From Nemertoderma westbladi (Eukaryota; Xenacoelomorpha; Nemertodermatida; Nemertodermatidae): a DNA stretch of 64,000 bases. Every line of letters begins with the position of its first letter. The first letter of the stretch is position 1. Positions 19,160 through 29,867 of this stretch are shown in pieces. The notes beneath the pieces are model-generated. The model ran no database searches and was not told the origin of the DNA. It was given only the letters and a program-made list of their open reading frames with translations. The translations under genes were made by a program, and so were the position numbers. The stretch lies in the NCBI GenBank assembly GCA_032718475.1, contig JAUCBJ010001176.1:55830-119829 (forward strand), in the 5' to 3' direction.

Positions 19160-22100
19160 ATGGAGAAAGGGATACAAGGAGAGCCGAGATGGGGATATGA
19201 TATCCAAGAGGAGGCAGCAGCGCCATTCGAAAGATTTGGAGCCAAGGACTATACTATATTCGGTATAAAAGAATTATCGGAAAGTACAGCGAAACTCGCG
19301 AGAACTAAATATGACTCAAATGTATTAAAGAGAAGGCAAAACGCATTAAACGAAAGAGTCGAAAGTTTGCGCCAAACCTTCAACGAACTTTACCCGTACG
19401 ACGCTTTGTGTGATACGGGAGATATTTGCGAAGACCCCGATACTGAAATTAGTCGTTTGTATCATACCATGCAATACCTAAAGGCGCACGAACCTATGCC
19501 CGCGGTACGAGATGAATTTGATGGAATGCATCTTTACAGACGAACTCGAGGGGACGATAGAGAAACCAAGGAAGCATTTTCAGTTTATAAACTTTATTAT
19601 CAATGCGGTTCTTGTATGCGCGAACAACGAAATGCGATTCCGATGCGTTTGAATAAGGAAAATCCCGAACCGATATTGGCGAGGTGTTCGAACCATCAAC
19701 AACTACGCTACCAGGAAGGAGGGTATCCTTTATCGAATCCATATCATTCATTTGCTATGACCGGACCAAAGGCGGGAGAAACTGTCATTTACCCACCTAA
19801 GGTTGTTGAACCCGATGTATTTGAACTTACGCTGGACGAGGCGAATCAGTCAACCCGCGAAAAGAAAGAAGCTCTTAGCCTATACAGAGCCTACAAGGCT
19901 TTCGAGAAAGGTGAGATGGAAGAATGGGGCGGAAGACTCGCGAGCCTACCTTGCCATTGGACGTCACACGATCAAACTCCAGCTAAGGAGATGACACCGG
20001 AAGTTTTCGAGAGCATAAACTTTGCTCAAAACGTTATTCAGAGACTACAGATTGCATCCCCGGAGAGGACAAGAGAAATGCAACCGTATAGTACTTCAAC
20101 TACGAAACCATTGAGTACGACACTCAACTTTCCTATTAGTATACCAGTCCGACAGGATACGACGTACGAAATTCCCATCGTGGATCATCCAGAAATCATT
20201 TCGAACTTGGAGTTTCTTCCTGCAGTTGTTTTCAGCGATATGAGTAAGATATATGATTTACGTAGACATATTACTCAAAAGGTCGTGTACAACGTTCCAC
20301 CTCATATTCAAGATTTCAAGGAACTGGATAGAGCTGGTGCCGATATAGCTCCGAGTAATTTAAAAGGATATTTAACCAAGACGATTCGTTTATGGATTGG
20401 AACCGGAACCTTCGAGTCGGATACAGATATTGCCGCAGATTGGCGAGGTAAGGTTATTCGTTTCGAAGAGGATAAGGACATAGAGAAGATTTGGCAACCT
20501 TCGGAAGAATTGTTGGATGAATGGAATAGGACGTTTAGATCGTTTCAGGAAAATGGTTACATGTTTTACGATAACGAGGGCGGCAGTCATCAGCAGAGTT
20601 TGACTTCTAAGACTATACAGATTAGAGCGGCGGACGGAGTCCTGCACGTTTTCAGTAGACAGAGGAGCGACAAACGAATGCCGATACCTCCAGCGAATAC
20701 AAAGCGACACCATCTTATCACCGACATAGTAAAGAAGATGGACCAAGCTTGTAATATTGACGCTAGAATGCTACCGAAGATGGTAAGAAACATGATTTTA
20801 GATAAAACTGTTGTAAAGATTGGATCAGGAGTAAGGGAGGACTTAATTAGCGACTTCGCCGGCATGACGGACAGCGATGACCGACTACCGACACCTTACG
20901 TCGACACTCGACCTCTTATTTTGTGGTCTATAGAACAGGGATATTTTCGTGAGTATAATACTCAGAAGACTGGAACTGGATACATTTCCTACCTGTTATT
21001 CAATTGGGATTATAAGGAAAATAAGAGAAACAAGTATATTGAAACTTATGGAGAAGGTGATACTCCAGATATGAGTGAGTTTGAATCGCAGCTTAAATGG
21101 AGAGGATGCGTGTATTGGGCTATTACGTCACCTCCAAGAGCGGTCCTACAATATTATTTAGCAATAGAGTCGTCAGTGAATGTTTGCCTAATCGCCGACA
21201 TTGTGTCTCGGACTCTCAAAAGACATCCACTTTGTCTCGGAGAAGATCATACTTTCTACATGGAAGGGAGAATTCGTACCGACGTGTTTAGACGATTCCT
21301 TGAACCCTTCTACAACTCCGACGCTCAGTGTAATGCCTTCACTCGAGCAGGATTTAGTATATTTCGAGACGTGTATCTTCGCTGTGCGGGATCTCTTATC
21401 GAAAGACCATCTATGTTTACATTGTTACCCTATGAAGGAGAACGTATCGTGGAAATTACGGAAGAATCACGGCAGACGCGCGCGCCTATCGGTCACCTTG
21501 GTGATGAATTCGAAGTAACTACTACGATCGCCGACGATCCTTTAGAGGAACTTCTTGAGATAGAAAGGAACCTCCCGAAGAAATCTCAGACGGAGATTCG
21601 ACAACTTGAAGCAACAGATGCTATAGTTTGTATACAACCTTCAGAAACCTACCAACCCATAGACCCAGATGATTACGATTATAGTATGGGAGGAAGCGCT
21701 CGACCGATTGGAGATCTTATATACGAACGAGTGTGGTACCCTGCCAATACGATGTGTAGTAAATGTGGCGTCGCTGGACATCATATGACAAAGTGCAGTG
21801 GAAAGCACATTACTACGACTCAGCTAATCTGTGGATGGTGTGGGGATCAAGGGTCTCATACCTTTTATACTTGCTGGAGATTTATGGCTCAATGTACTTA
21901 CTGCAATATAAAAGGACATCGAGCATCTGAATGCCAACTAAGAGACATACCTTATGAACACGAATCTGTAAAACTCGTGAGGAAGTTATTTGATGAGTGG
22001 GAAGATTTAGCCGACGAACATGTATCAGCACAAAGAAGACGGTTTCCGATGAGAGCGCATCTCGGATTTTGGGCGGTAAATCCTCAAACGATGATGTCGG

Positions 22101-22885
22101 AAGGATACATCTCCGCTATGCCCCAATATGACGAACTTATCGAGGTTGTCGATATTTTGCCCCACGACAGTGGATTCCGAGTAGTGCGCGAGTATCTACT
22201 ACAGATTCACCCGGATAACAAAAACACGTGGAATTTTCAGAAAGTCGTTAATCGGATTACGTATGGTGAATTCGATCGTTTCCGAACTGAAAAACGGAAT
22301 AAAGGAGCTTGGTTAACCGTCGCATGGGCGTACCGAGCCGCGTTTTACCATAAACGTATACGAGCGAGCGTATTCGAGGAAGAAGAGGTCCTAGAGGCGA
22401 CAAATATACCAGCCACTCCGGTTGCGCCGTCTGCACGTCACCCTCGGGAGGACGGACAGGGTAGGATCATACGGGTCCAGAAAGTGGGCCAACAATTAAA
22501 GAAAATTATTAATATAGAAGAACGCAAGGGAGTTGAGCCGACCATTCGAGTTACTCGGGATACGGTATCGCTTCCTAGAGAACCAGTAGGAGGATCGGGA
22601 CATACACCAGCTGATCAACAGGGGGCGCAAGCTACTCTTGGGTCTGCGTCGTCCGCTTCTCACGCGTTCCCAGACGTTCTACCAACTGTAGTGACAACTG
22701 ATCGGTCACGAGGAATTGGTCGAGGTTTTGGGATGCCAAACAGACGAATTTGCGAGGAAATAGTCGCACCGTCTCTCAACGTCCAAACGAAACCAGTGAC
22801 TCGCCCCACAAGTCCCATATCGCGAGCAAAGTCGCCTGTGCGCAGTTTTCGAGGACGCGGCAGGGCTCGATCCACTAAGCGATAA
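19160..22885 (+). CDS. Unknown 1,241-aa ORF with three zinc knuckles, in env position
   Basis: Intact ORF downstream of integrase, where env genes sit in retrovirus-like elements. I see no signal peptide or transmembrane segment, so it is unlikely to be an envelope protein. The N-terminal part has a possible zinc site C149, C152, C176, H179 and helical charged sequence; the middle (about 330-850) matches no family I recognise. Three CCHC knuckles follow at 866-879 (CX2CX4HX4C), 891-905 (CX2CX5HX4C) and 912-925 (CX2CX4HX4C). The tail is Arg/Ser/Gly-rich (SFRGRGRARSTKR). The features suggest a nucleic-acid-binding, Gag- or nucleocapsid-like role, perhaps supplying in a separate ORF what the Gag-like ORF lacks. 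This is inference. Confidence 0.85.
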   Translation: MEKGIQGEPRWGYDIQEEAAAPFERFGAKDYTIFGIKELSESTAKLARTKYDSNVLKRRQNALNERVESLRQTFNELYPYDALCDTGDICEDPDTEISRLYHTMQYLKAHEPMPAVRDEFDGMHLYRRTRGDDRETKEAFSVYKLYYQCGSCMREQRNAIPMRLNKENPEPILARCSNHQQLRYQEGGYPLSNPYHSFAMTGPKAGETVIYPPKVVEPDVFELTLDEANQSTREKKEALSLYRAYKAFEKGEMEEWGGRLASLPCHWTSHDQTPAKEMTPEVFESINFAQNVIQRLQIASPERTREMQPYSTSTTKPLSTTLNFPISIPVRQDTTYEIPIVDHPEIISNLEFLPAVVFSDMSKIYDLRRHITQKVVYNVPPHIQDFKELDRAGADIAPSNLKGYLTKTIRLWIGTGTFESDTDIAADWRGKVIRFEEDKDIEKIWQPSEELLDEWNRTFRSFQENGYMFYDNEGGSHQQSLTSKTIQIRAADGVLHVFSRQRSDKRMPIPPANTKRHHLITDIVKKMDQACNIDARMLPKMVRNMILDKTVVKIGSGVREDLISDFAGMTDSDDRLPTPYVDTRPLILWSIEQGYFREYNTQKTGTGYISYLLFNWDYKENKRNKYIETYGEGDTPDMSEFESQLKWRGCVYWAITSPPRAVLQYYLAIESSVNVCLIADIVSRTLKRHPLCLGEDHTFYMEGRIRTDVFRRFLEPFYNSDAQCNAFTRAGFSIFRDVYLRCAGSLIERPSMFTLLPYEGERIVEITEESRQTRAPIGHLGDEFEVTTTIADDPLEELLEIERNLPKKSQTEIRQLEATDAIVCIQPSETYQPIDPDDYDYSMGGSARPIGDLIYERVWYPANTMCSKCGVAGHHMTKCSGKHITTTQLICGWCGDQGSHTFYTCWRFMAQCTYCNIKGHRASECQLRDIPYEHESVKLVRKLFDEWEDLADEHVSAQRRRFPMRAHLGFWAVNPQTMMSEGYISAMPQYDELIEVVDILPHDSGFRVVREYLLQIHPDNKNTWNFQKVVNRITYGEFDRFRTEKRNKGAWLTVAWAYRAAFYHKRIRASVFEEEEVLEATNIPATPVAPSARHPREDGQGRIIRVQKVGQQLKKIINIEERKGVEPTIRVTRDTVSLPREPVGGSGHTPADQQGAQATLGSASSASHAFPDVLPTVVTTDRSRGIGRGFGMPNRRICEEIVAPSLNVQTKPVTRPTSPISRAKSPVRSFRGRGRARSTKR

Positions 22886-23785
22886 AAGGGAGGGCAAGGG
22901 TGGACGGAAGACTCGTGAGCCTTTCTTATGATTTGTGATTTATTTGAATTTATATTTATATTTGTGTTTATTCCGAACTTAAGCAATTTGTATTGTTCCG
23001 AATTTATGAAATTTAGAAAGCAGTTTATATCTATATTTAGTACGACTTATATTTAGTAAGAATTTATATTTGTAAGAATTTATATTTTATATTTGTAATT
23101 ATTTCGAACTTATGCAATTTATATTATTTCGAACTTATGCAATTTATATTATTTCGAACTTATGCAATTTATATTATTCCGAACTTATGCAATTTATATT
23201 GTTCCGAATACTATGCAATTTATATCTTATAAGCAGTATTTGTATTTACAGTGAAATAGAAAGTAAGAGTAGATGGAAGACTCGTGGGCCTTTCTTATAG
23301 TTTCATTTGTAAAGTGTTATATTTTGTATTTAGAAAGTTTTATAGTCAGAAAGTTTGTGCTTAGAAAGACTCATATTTGTAATTATTCCGAACTTATGCA
23401 ATCTACATTTAGGCACGAAAGTATTTGTAATTATTTGAATTTATGCAATATTTGAGATGCAATAGTAGATGGAAGACTCGCGAGCCTTTCTTATTGTTTT
23501 CATTTATTTGTATTTGTAATTGTCTGAATTTATGCAATATTGAGATGCAATAGATTTATATTGGTGAATTTAATTTAGATTTATATTGTACTTACTTAGT
23601 AAAGCCTTAAATACGTAAAGTTTGAATTTGTAATTATTTTGTATCGAATCATTACGTAGAAAGGAAGTATTATTTGAAATTTAATTGTAAATATGTAAGT
23701 ACGCCCTAAGTATTCTATAGTTTGATTGATTATTGGTGAAAACCGTATATTTTATGCACGATAATATCCTGTTTTCATGGAGCGG
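22886..23785 (+). other. 3' non-coding region of the retroelement
   Basis: No gene. It holds three copies of the recurrent motif (22906, 23275, 23471), each followed by TTTCTTAT, and about five copies of a 25-bp AT-rich repeat (about 23100-23230; CGAACTTATGCAATTTATAT). Just before the LTR is CATGGAGCGG, only a weak candidate polypurine tract. Confidence 0.7.
23100..23230. repeat. 25-bp tandem repeat, about five copies
   Basis: Units of CGAACTTATGCAATTTATAT plus TATTT, diverging at the edges into similar AT-rich sequence. Within the retroelement 3' region. Confidence 0.8.
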
Positions 23786-25700
23786 TATAGAATTATATTC
23801 CCTAAATGCCGTGGATTTTCAAAATTTTATTTTATTCGAATTAACTTTGTAAAAGATTACTTTGAGTCCTCATTTGTGTTTGTTCTATCATTTGTACGCC
23901 TATCGGTCAAGTGGTTCAGTAGCTCAGTCGGTAGAGCGTTGGAAATTATATGTGTAGTAGGTATTGAGTTCGAATCCTAGTAAGTGCGAATTATTTTTTG
24001 TACAGAATTTCAACTCATTTAAATTGACCGCTACAAATTAATTGCATTTGTCTGTACCAATGAGACTGTAGTTATTTGATTGTAACCAATGTCGTGCAAG
24101 TTATATATTAGCTGGACCAATAGCTATCTTTAAAACCCTGTTAGAACCTATAGAACAATCGAGAATTTTCTCGATTGATTGCAGCACAAATTTGCTATAT
24201 AAAGGTGCGATTTGTTCATTAGTTCTCTCTCTCAATCTTACACATCACAATCTTATACATTCATTATCTCAGTGCATTCTATCTATATCTTTCTGATCTC
24301 ATTAGTTATTATCTTATCTGTTTGATTTTGTAATAAAAGTTAGAAATACTTGTCAATCTCAGCCCTTTTCTATCTGTTTTACCATGGATTCACTACGGTG
24401 AACAAACCTAAGGGACAGGATGGCCGGCTAGAGATCGGGCCGCAGCAATGAACGGGAACATCGAGGGAATGTAGACCAGAGACAACCCGCAATACCATCT
24501 CGAGTTATTCGCCCATCGCCTGAAAGGTTAGACAGCGTTCGACGCCTTGCTACCTAAGTGTAAGACCAAAAGATCAAAAGGGTAGAAGTAGTGACACGCT
24601 GTGAGCCTAAAATTACATCTTAGGGACTGTACTGTCTTGATTCAGGAAAAACCGCAGTAGACCTTCATATTCCTACGGGGGGAGAGCGCAGGCAGATACT
24701 AGTACGCAGATAGGACGTAGGCACACCGGTACGAAGCATACAAATTGGTAGGGTGCAGCAAACTGTACGCCTAACTCTTGCTAAGTGCAGGTGCGCTTGC
24801 GACTATTTGCAGTACAACGGTGTCCATTGCATTAGAACTTGTAGGCTAGGAGGGTTGCTGTGTTTTCACCTGAATTAGGATTGTACCGTTCAGGCGGTAG
24901 GGCAGTTTACAACTAGGCGCAAATAAATTGAGGCTATTAGGGATATACTAACATCTACCGTGTCCCCGCCAACGTCTTGATAGGAAGTTACCCAGCCTAC
25001 CTAGGTGACTAAAATTCTAGATAAGAGCCAGGATAGCTATTAGTAACTGTACGCCTACAGTAGTAAACTAACACATCTCTTCTTAGTATCAGGGACCTGG
25101 TACCTAAAATTGCCGAATTCTGGGCGTAGCATTAACCTTATGCCTGAATTTGAGTCCTGGAAATACGCAAGAGGGGAAGGAACCTTATCATTCGTGAGTA
25201 TTGGACCTACAAGTTACAAAATTAGAATATTCGTAAAATGCACACCGTACCCAGTAATTATATATGTGAAGGAGCAAAACTGCTTTTGACCGTTCAGAAT
25301 TGACACACGCGCGTTAGAAATGATTTACACCTCAAAATATATAAAATTAACTTTCGTCCTTACTGCACTTTGCTCGCTAGTTAGACATCTCCAAATATCT
25401 GCCTCTGTACCTAGCTAGCGTCCCTTTGCCCAACCATATAAATCACACCGCGGCAAAGTATACGAGCCCCTTAGTCCGTCAGTGAGTCAGCCTGATTTTA
25501 GGATTCGCTGCGCGGGATTTTGTTTTATCGAAGTTTGTCTGCTCGTAGACTGTTTTCTGCCTCACCGGTTATAAGAGATCGATACTGCAATATATTCGCT
25601 TACTTAGAGTTTACTGTTTTGGTGAGAAGGTCGGATTTATGATTTGATTCACAAACTTTACAGTAGGACATTGCAGGTATTGTTACTGTCTCTTCGAATA
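23786..25700 (+). repeat. 3' LTR (1,915 bp)
   Basis: Direct repeat of 8273-10187, differing at four positions that I could find. It carries the same tRNA-like segment (23909-23988), palindrome, TATA box (24196-24203), AATAAA (24332-24337) and second TATA-like box (25437-25442). It ends CTTCGAATA and is followed by the TTGAT duplication. Confidence 0.93.
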
Positions 25701-25705
25701 TTGAT
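25701..25705. repeat. Target-site duplication, right copy (TTGAT)
   Basis: Matches 8268-8272. The satellite continues directly with GGTTCGTTTTATTCTAGC. Confidence 0.85.
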
Positions 25706-28262
25706 GGTTCGTTTTATTCTAGCTGGTGGGTATTGGTTGGTTTGCTGGTTCGTTTTATTCTAGCTGGTGGGTATTGGTTGGTTTGTGCTGGGCATTGGTT
25801 GGTTTGTGCTGGGCATTGGTTGGTTTGCTGGTTCGTTTTATTCTAGCTGGTGGGTATTGTTTGGTTTGCTGGTTCGTTTTATTCTAGCTGGTGGGTATTG
25901 GTTGGTTTGCTGGTTCGTTTTATTCTAGCTGGTGGGTATTGGTTGGTTTGCTGGTTCGTTTTATTCTAGCTGGTGGGTATTGGTTGGTTTGTGCTGGGCA
26001 TTGGTTGGTTTGTGCTGGGCATTGGTTGGTTTGCTGGTTCGTTTTATTCTAGCTGGTGGGTATTGGTTGGTTTGCTGGTTCGTTTTATTCTAGCTAGTGG
26101 GTATTGGTTGTTTTGTGCTGGGTATTGGTTGGTTTGCTGGTTCGTTTTATTCTAGCTGGTGGGTATTGTTTGGTTTGCTGGTTCGTTTTATTCTAGCTGG
26201 TGGGTATTGGTTGGTTTGCTGGTTCGTTTTATTCTAGCTGGTGGGTATTGGTTGGTTTGTTGGGTATTGGTTGGTTAGCTGGGTATTGGTTGGTTTGCTG
26301 GTTCGTTTTATTCTAGCTTGTGGGTATTGGTTGGTTTGCTGGTTCGTTTTATTCTAGCTGGTGGGTATTGGTTGGTTTGCTGGTTCGTTTTATTCTAGCT
26401 GGTGGGTATTGTTTGGTTTGCTGGTTCGTTTTATTCTAGCTGGTGGGTATTGGTTGGTTTGCTGGTTCGTTTTATTCTAGCTAGTGGGTATTGGTTGGTT
26501 TGCTGGTTCGTTTTATTCTAGCTGGTGGGTATTGTTTGGTTTGCTGGTTAGTTTTATTCTAGCTGGTTTGTATTGGTTGGTTTGTGCTGGGCATTGGTTG
26601 GTTTGCTGGTTCGTTTTATTCTAGCTGGTGGGTATTGTTTGGTTTGCTGGTTCGTTTTATTCTAGCTGGTGGGTATTGTTTGGTTTGCTGGTTCGTTTTA
26701 TTCTAGCTGGTGGGTATTGTTTGGTTTGCTGGTTCGTTTTATTCTAGCTGGTGGGTATTGGTTGGTTTGCTGGTTCGTTTTATTCTAGCTGGTGGGTATT
26801 GGTTGGTTTGTGCTGGGCATTGGTTGGTTTGTGCTGGGCATTGGTTGGTTTGTGCTGGGCATTGGTTGGTTTGCTGGTTCGTTTTATTCTAGCTGGTGGG
26901 TATTGGTTGGTTTGCTGGTTCGTTTTATTCTAGCTGGTGGGTATTGGTTGGTTTGCTGGTTCGTTTTATTCTAGCTGGTGGGTATTGTTTGGTTTGCTGG
27001 TTCGTTTTATTCTAGCTGGTGGGTATTGGTTGGTTTGCTGGTTCGTTTTATTCTAGCTAGTGTGTATTGGTTGGTTTGCTGGTTCGTTTTATTCTAGCTA
27101 GTGGGTATTGGTTGGTTTGCTGGTTCGTTTTATTCTAGCTGGTGGGTATTGGTTGGTTTGCTGGTTCGTTTTATTCTAGTTAGTGGGTATTGGTTGGTTA
27201 GTTGGGTATTGGTTGGTTTGCTGGTTCGTTTTATTCTAGCTGGTGGGTATTGGTTGGTTTGCTGGTTCGTTTTATTCTAGCTGGTGGGTATTGGTTGGTT
27301 TGCTGGTTCGTTTTATTCTAGCTAGTGGGTATTGGTTGGTTTGTTGGGTATTGGTTGGTTTGCTGGTTCGTTTTATTCTAGCTGTTGGGTATTGGTTGTT
27401 TTGTGCTGGGTATTGGTTGGTTTGCTGGTTCGTTTTATTCTAGCTGGTGGGTATTGGTTGGTTTGCTGGTTCGTTTTATTCTAGCTGGTGGGTATTGTTT
27501 GGTTTGCTGGTTCGTTTTATTCTAGCTGATGGGTATTGGTTGGTTTGCTGGTTCGTTTTATTCTAGCTAGTGTGTATTGGTTGGTTTGCTGGTTCGTTTT
27601 ATTCTAGCTAGTGGGTATTGTTTGGTTTGCTGGTTCGTTTTATTCTAGCTGGTGGGTATTGGTTGGTTTGCTGGTTCGTTTTATTCTAGCTAGTGGGTAT
27701 TGGTTGGTTTGTTGGGTATTGGTTGGTTTGCTGGTTCGTTTTATTCTAGCTGGTGGGTATTGGTTGGTTTGCTGGTTCGTTTTATTCTAGCTGGTGGGTA
27801 TTGGTTGGTTTGCTGGTTCGTTTTATTCTAGCTAGTGGGTATTGGTTGGTTTGTTGGGTATTGGTTGGTTTGCTGGTTCGTTTTATTCTAGCTGGTGGGT
27901 ATTGGTTGGTTTGCTGGTTCGTTTTATTCTAGCTAGTGGGTATTGGTTGGTTTGTGCTGGGTATTGGTTGGTTTGCTGGTTCGTTTTATTCTAGCTGGTG
28001 GGTATTGGTTGGTTTGCTGGTTCGTTTTATTCTAGCTGGTGGGTATTGGTTGGTTTGCTGGTTCGTTTTATTCTAGCGGGTGGGTATTGGTTGGTTTGCT
28101 GGTTCGTTTTATTCTAGCTGGTGGGTATTGGTTGGTTTGCTGGTTCGTTTTATTCTAGCTGGTGGGTATTGGTTGGTTTGCTGGTTCGTTTTATTCTAGC
28201 TGGTGGGTGTTGATTGGTTTGCTGGTTCGTTTTGTTCTAGCTTGTGGGTATTGGTTGGTTAG
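25706..28262. repeat. 41-bp satellite, right part
   Basis: Continuation of the array that starts at 6988. About 60 full or partial units; shortened variants lacking the CTGGTTCG...CTAGC part (GGTTGGTTTGTGCTGGGCATT) occur singly or in runs of up to three (26802-26864). The last units near 28200 are the most diverged, as expected at an array edge. Confidence 0.95.
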
Positions 28263-28457
28263 CTGGTTGTTTCTCATTCTGATATTCAGTTTGATAGAGA
28301 GTCAGCACCCCATTTAGAAACATCACCCTCACTACCCTTCCGCGGTCTGAATTCTTGATTACAGTATGCCAAAATTGGACCAAAACCGGTATAAGTTTGT
28401 TCTGTGCAGCAGTGTTATGTAATGGCTAGTGGTACTAGTATAGTATGTATGGGTAAC
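28263..28457. other. Unassigned spacer, no gene
   Basis: About 200 bp of sequence without repeats or coding features that I can recognise, between the satellite and the next foldback element. Confidence 0.4.
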
Positions 28458-29467
28458 AGTTCCGTATAGAACTGCATTTTTATAACATAAATCATTGTTA
28501 CCATGGCAACAGTGAAGAGTTCTAGAACAAAAAATATATAATATACACTATTCTAGAACAAAAGTAAAATAAAGAAATTATTATTCTAGAACATATAGCT
28601 AGTAATTTTTAAATTTAAAATAGCTAGTAATAATAACAAAAAAAATTAAATTTATTTCCAGTCGGTAAATAAACAGCAGGAAAGAGGAATATGCAGTTTG
28701 GGGTCATTGCACTGGGCTACACGGCCATTGGATTTTTATATTGTATGAAACTCGCTGGTTACAGTAGTGGCGGCCTCAACCCTAATTAAAACCGTCATGT
28801 AACCCTAAGTCATATTCTAAGAAATTTAGCGCAATTTCTTAGATTATGACTTAGGGTTAGGGTTACTTACGACATGGCAGTTTTAATTAGGGTTGAGGCC
28901 TGACCAACTAACCCTAACCAAAATAATAAACCAAACCATCTTTACAAGAATAAATGGTTATGATAGGCCTATGACAGTATGACCGGTAACTGAGTACCGG
29001 TAACTGTCTGACTAAAGGTGGTTTGCAAGAGTACTGCAGTACAAGTAAGAAAAAGTGTACGTACCGGAAACTGCATTGATCCGTAAAGAGTGTCCAAAAG
29101 CGATTAAAAGAAAGTTAAGTCCAAAATTAGAAAAATTTATGACGCAAGACCATGGTGCAAGGAGTGCAATGCCCATCAAGAGAAATTCTCTGAAAAACTT
29201 ACCGAATTCTTGTGGAGACGTCAGATACGTAAGGGAAAATTGCTATTTTAAAATCTTTTTTTCTTTATCTTTATCTTTATATAAATTTTTTATTTATTAG
29301 CTATTTTAAATTTAAAAAAAAACTAGCTATATGTTCTAGAACATAGTATTTTTTATTTTATTTATGTTCTAGAATAGTATATATCACTTGTCTATTGTTC
29401 TAGAACTCTTCAACGTTGCTATAGTAACAATGACATATGTTTTAAAAATACAGTTCTATACGGAACT
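28458..29467. mobile_element. Foldback element, family B, with internal inserted DNA
   Basis: The ends are complementary: AGTTCCGTATAGAACTGCAT at the left and CAGTTCTATACGGAACT at the right, with matching inner blocks (GAGTTCTAGAACA; AAATTTAAAATAGCTAGT / ACTAGC...). The centre (about 28650-29280) is not palindromic, contains the 28772-28900 hairpin element, and looks like nested insertions. No ORF worth calling. Confidence 0.7.
28772..28900. mobile_element. 129-bp hairpin element with CCCTAA/TTAGGG words
   Basis: Near-perfect inverted repeat: GGCCTCAACCCTAATTAAAA at the left and its complement at the right end, closing around a short loop near 28835 (AAGAAATT tagcgc AATTTCTT). It is a compact foldback/MITE nested inside the family B element. 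The CCCTAA words are part of the arms and not a telomere array. Confidence 0.75.
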
Positions 29468-29867
29468 CTAGCCGTATGTATAACCGGTAGCCTATTAGTA
29501 TAGTATGTATACAGCAAATTTGTAAGAACCTTTGTGATTTTATTGGGGTTATTGTTGTATGTATTGATATTTGTGAATGTTCTGTAACATTACTCGAAAA
29601 TTTTTTAAGGTAGCTAGTGTTTTTTTAATAGCTAGTATTTTTTGAAATTGTAAAAATATTTATTTTTTTTCAGATTTTTGTTAATAGTAAAGTGCTCTCG
29701 AACATTAGTAGATATTATTTATTAAGGTAGCTTGTGTTTTTTTCGTTTTTTTTTTACTAGCTAGCAATGTACTATATAAATAAATTGGAGTTGAGCTGAG
29801 ATATGATATGCAACTTAAGACTGCCTGTTCAATAGAAGTGGATTAGATGGGATAGTGAATGTCAGGG
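29468..29867. other. AT-rich spacer, no gene
   Basis: AT-rich sequence with GCTAGT words as in family B elements. No ORF, RNA or complete element recognised. Confidence 0.4.

Larger units (their letters stand above)
8273..25700 (+). mobile_element. BEL/Pao LTR retrotransposon, 17.4 kb
   Basis: The element is bounded by two 1,915-bp direct LTRs at a constant 15,513-bp offset and a 5-bp target duplication. It was placed in BEL/Pao by its RT (YYLPHH, FYVDD), its RNase H and HHCC-DDE integrase followed by a DUF5641-like C-terminus, and a DUF1759-like Gag segment. Order: LTR, 0.8-kb leader, Gag-like ORF, RT ORF, RNase H/integrase ORF, zinc-knuckle ORF, 0.9-kb 3' region, LTR. This is far longer than usual BEL/Pao elements (about 5-10 kb). 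The near-identical LTRs imply recent insertion, yet no protease is visible and pol is split, so the copy is probably non-autonomous. No clear tRNA primer-binding site follows the 5' LTR. Confidence 0.93.

Noticed and set aside
19160-22885. Envelope gene
   Set aside because: The position fits, but no signal peptide, transmembrane span or furin-like site is visible, and zinc knuckles with an RG/RS tail argue for nucleic-acid binding.
28770-28920. Interstitial telomere repeat
   Set aside because: CCCTAA words are few, not tandem, and mirror each other as arms of one hairpin.
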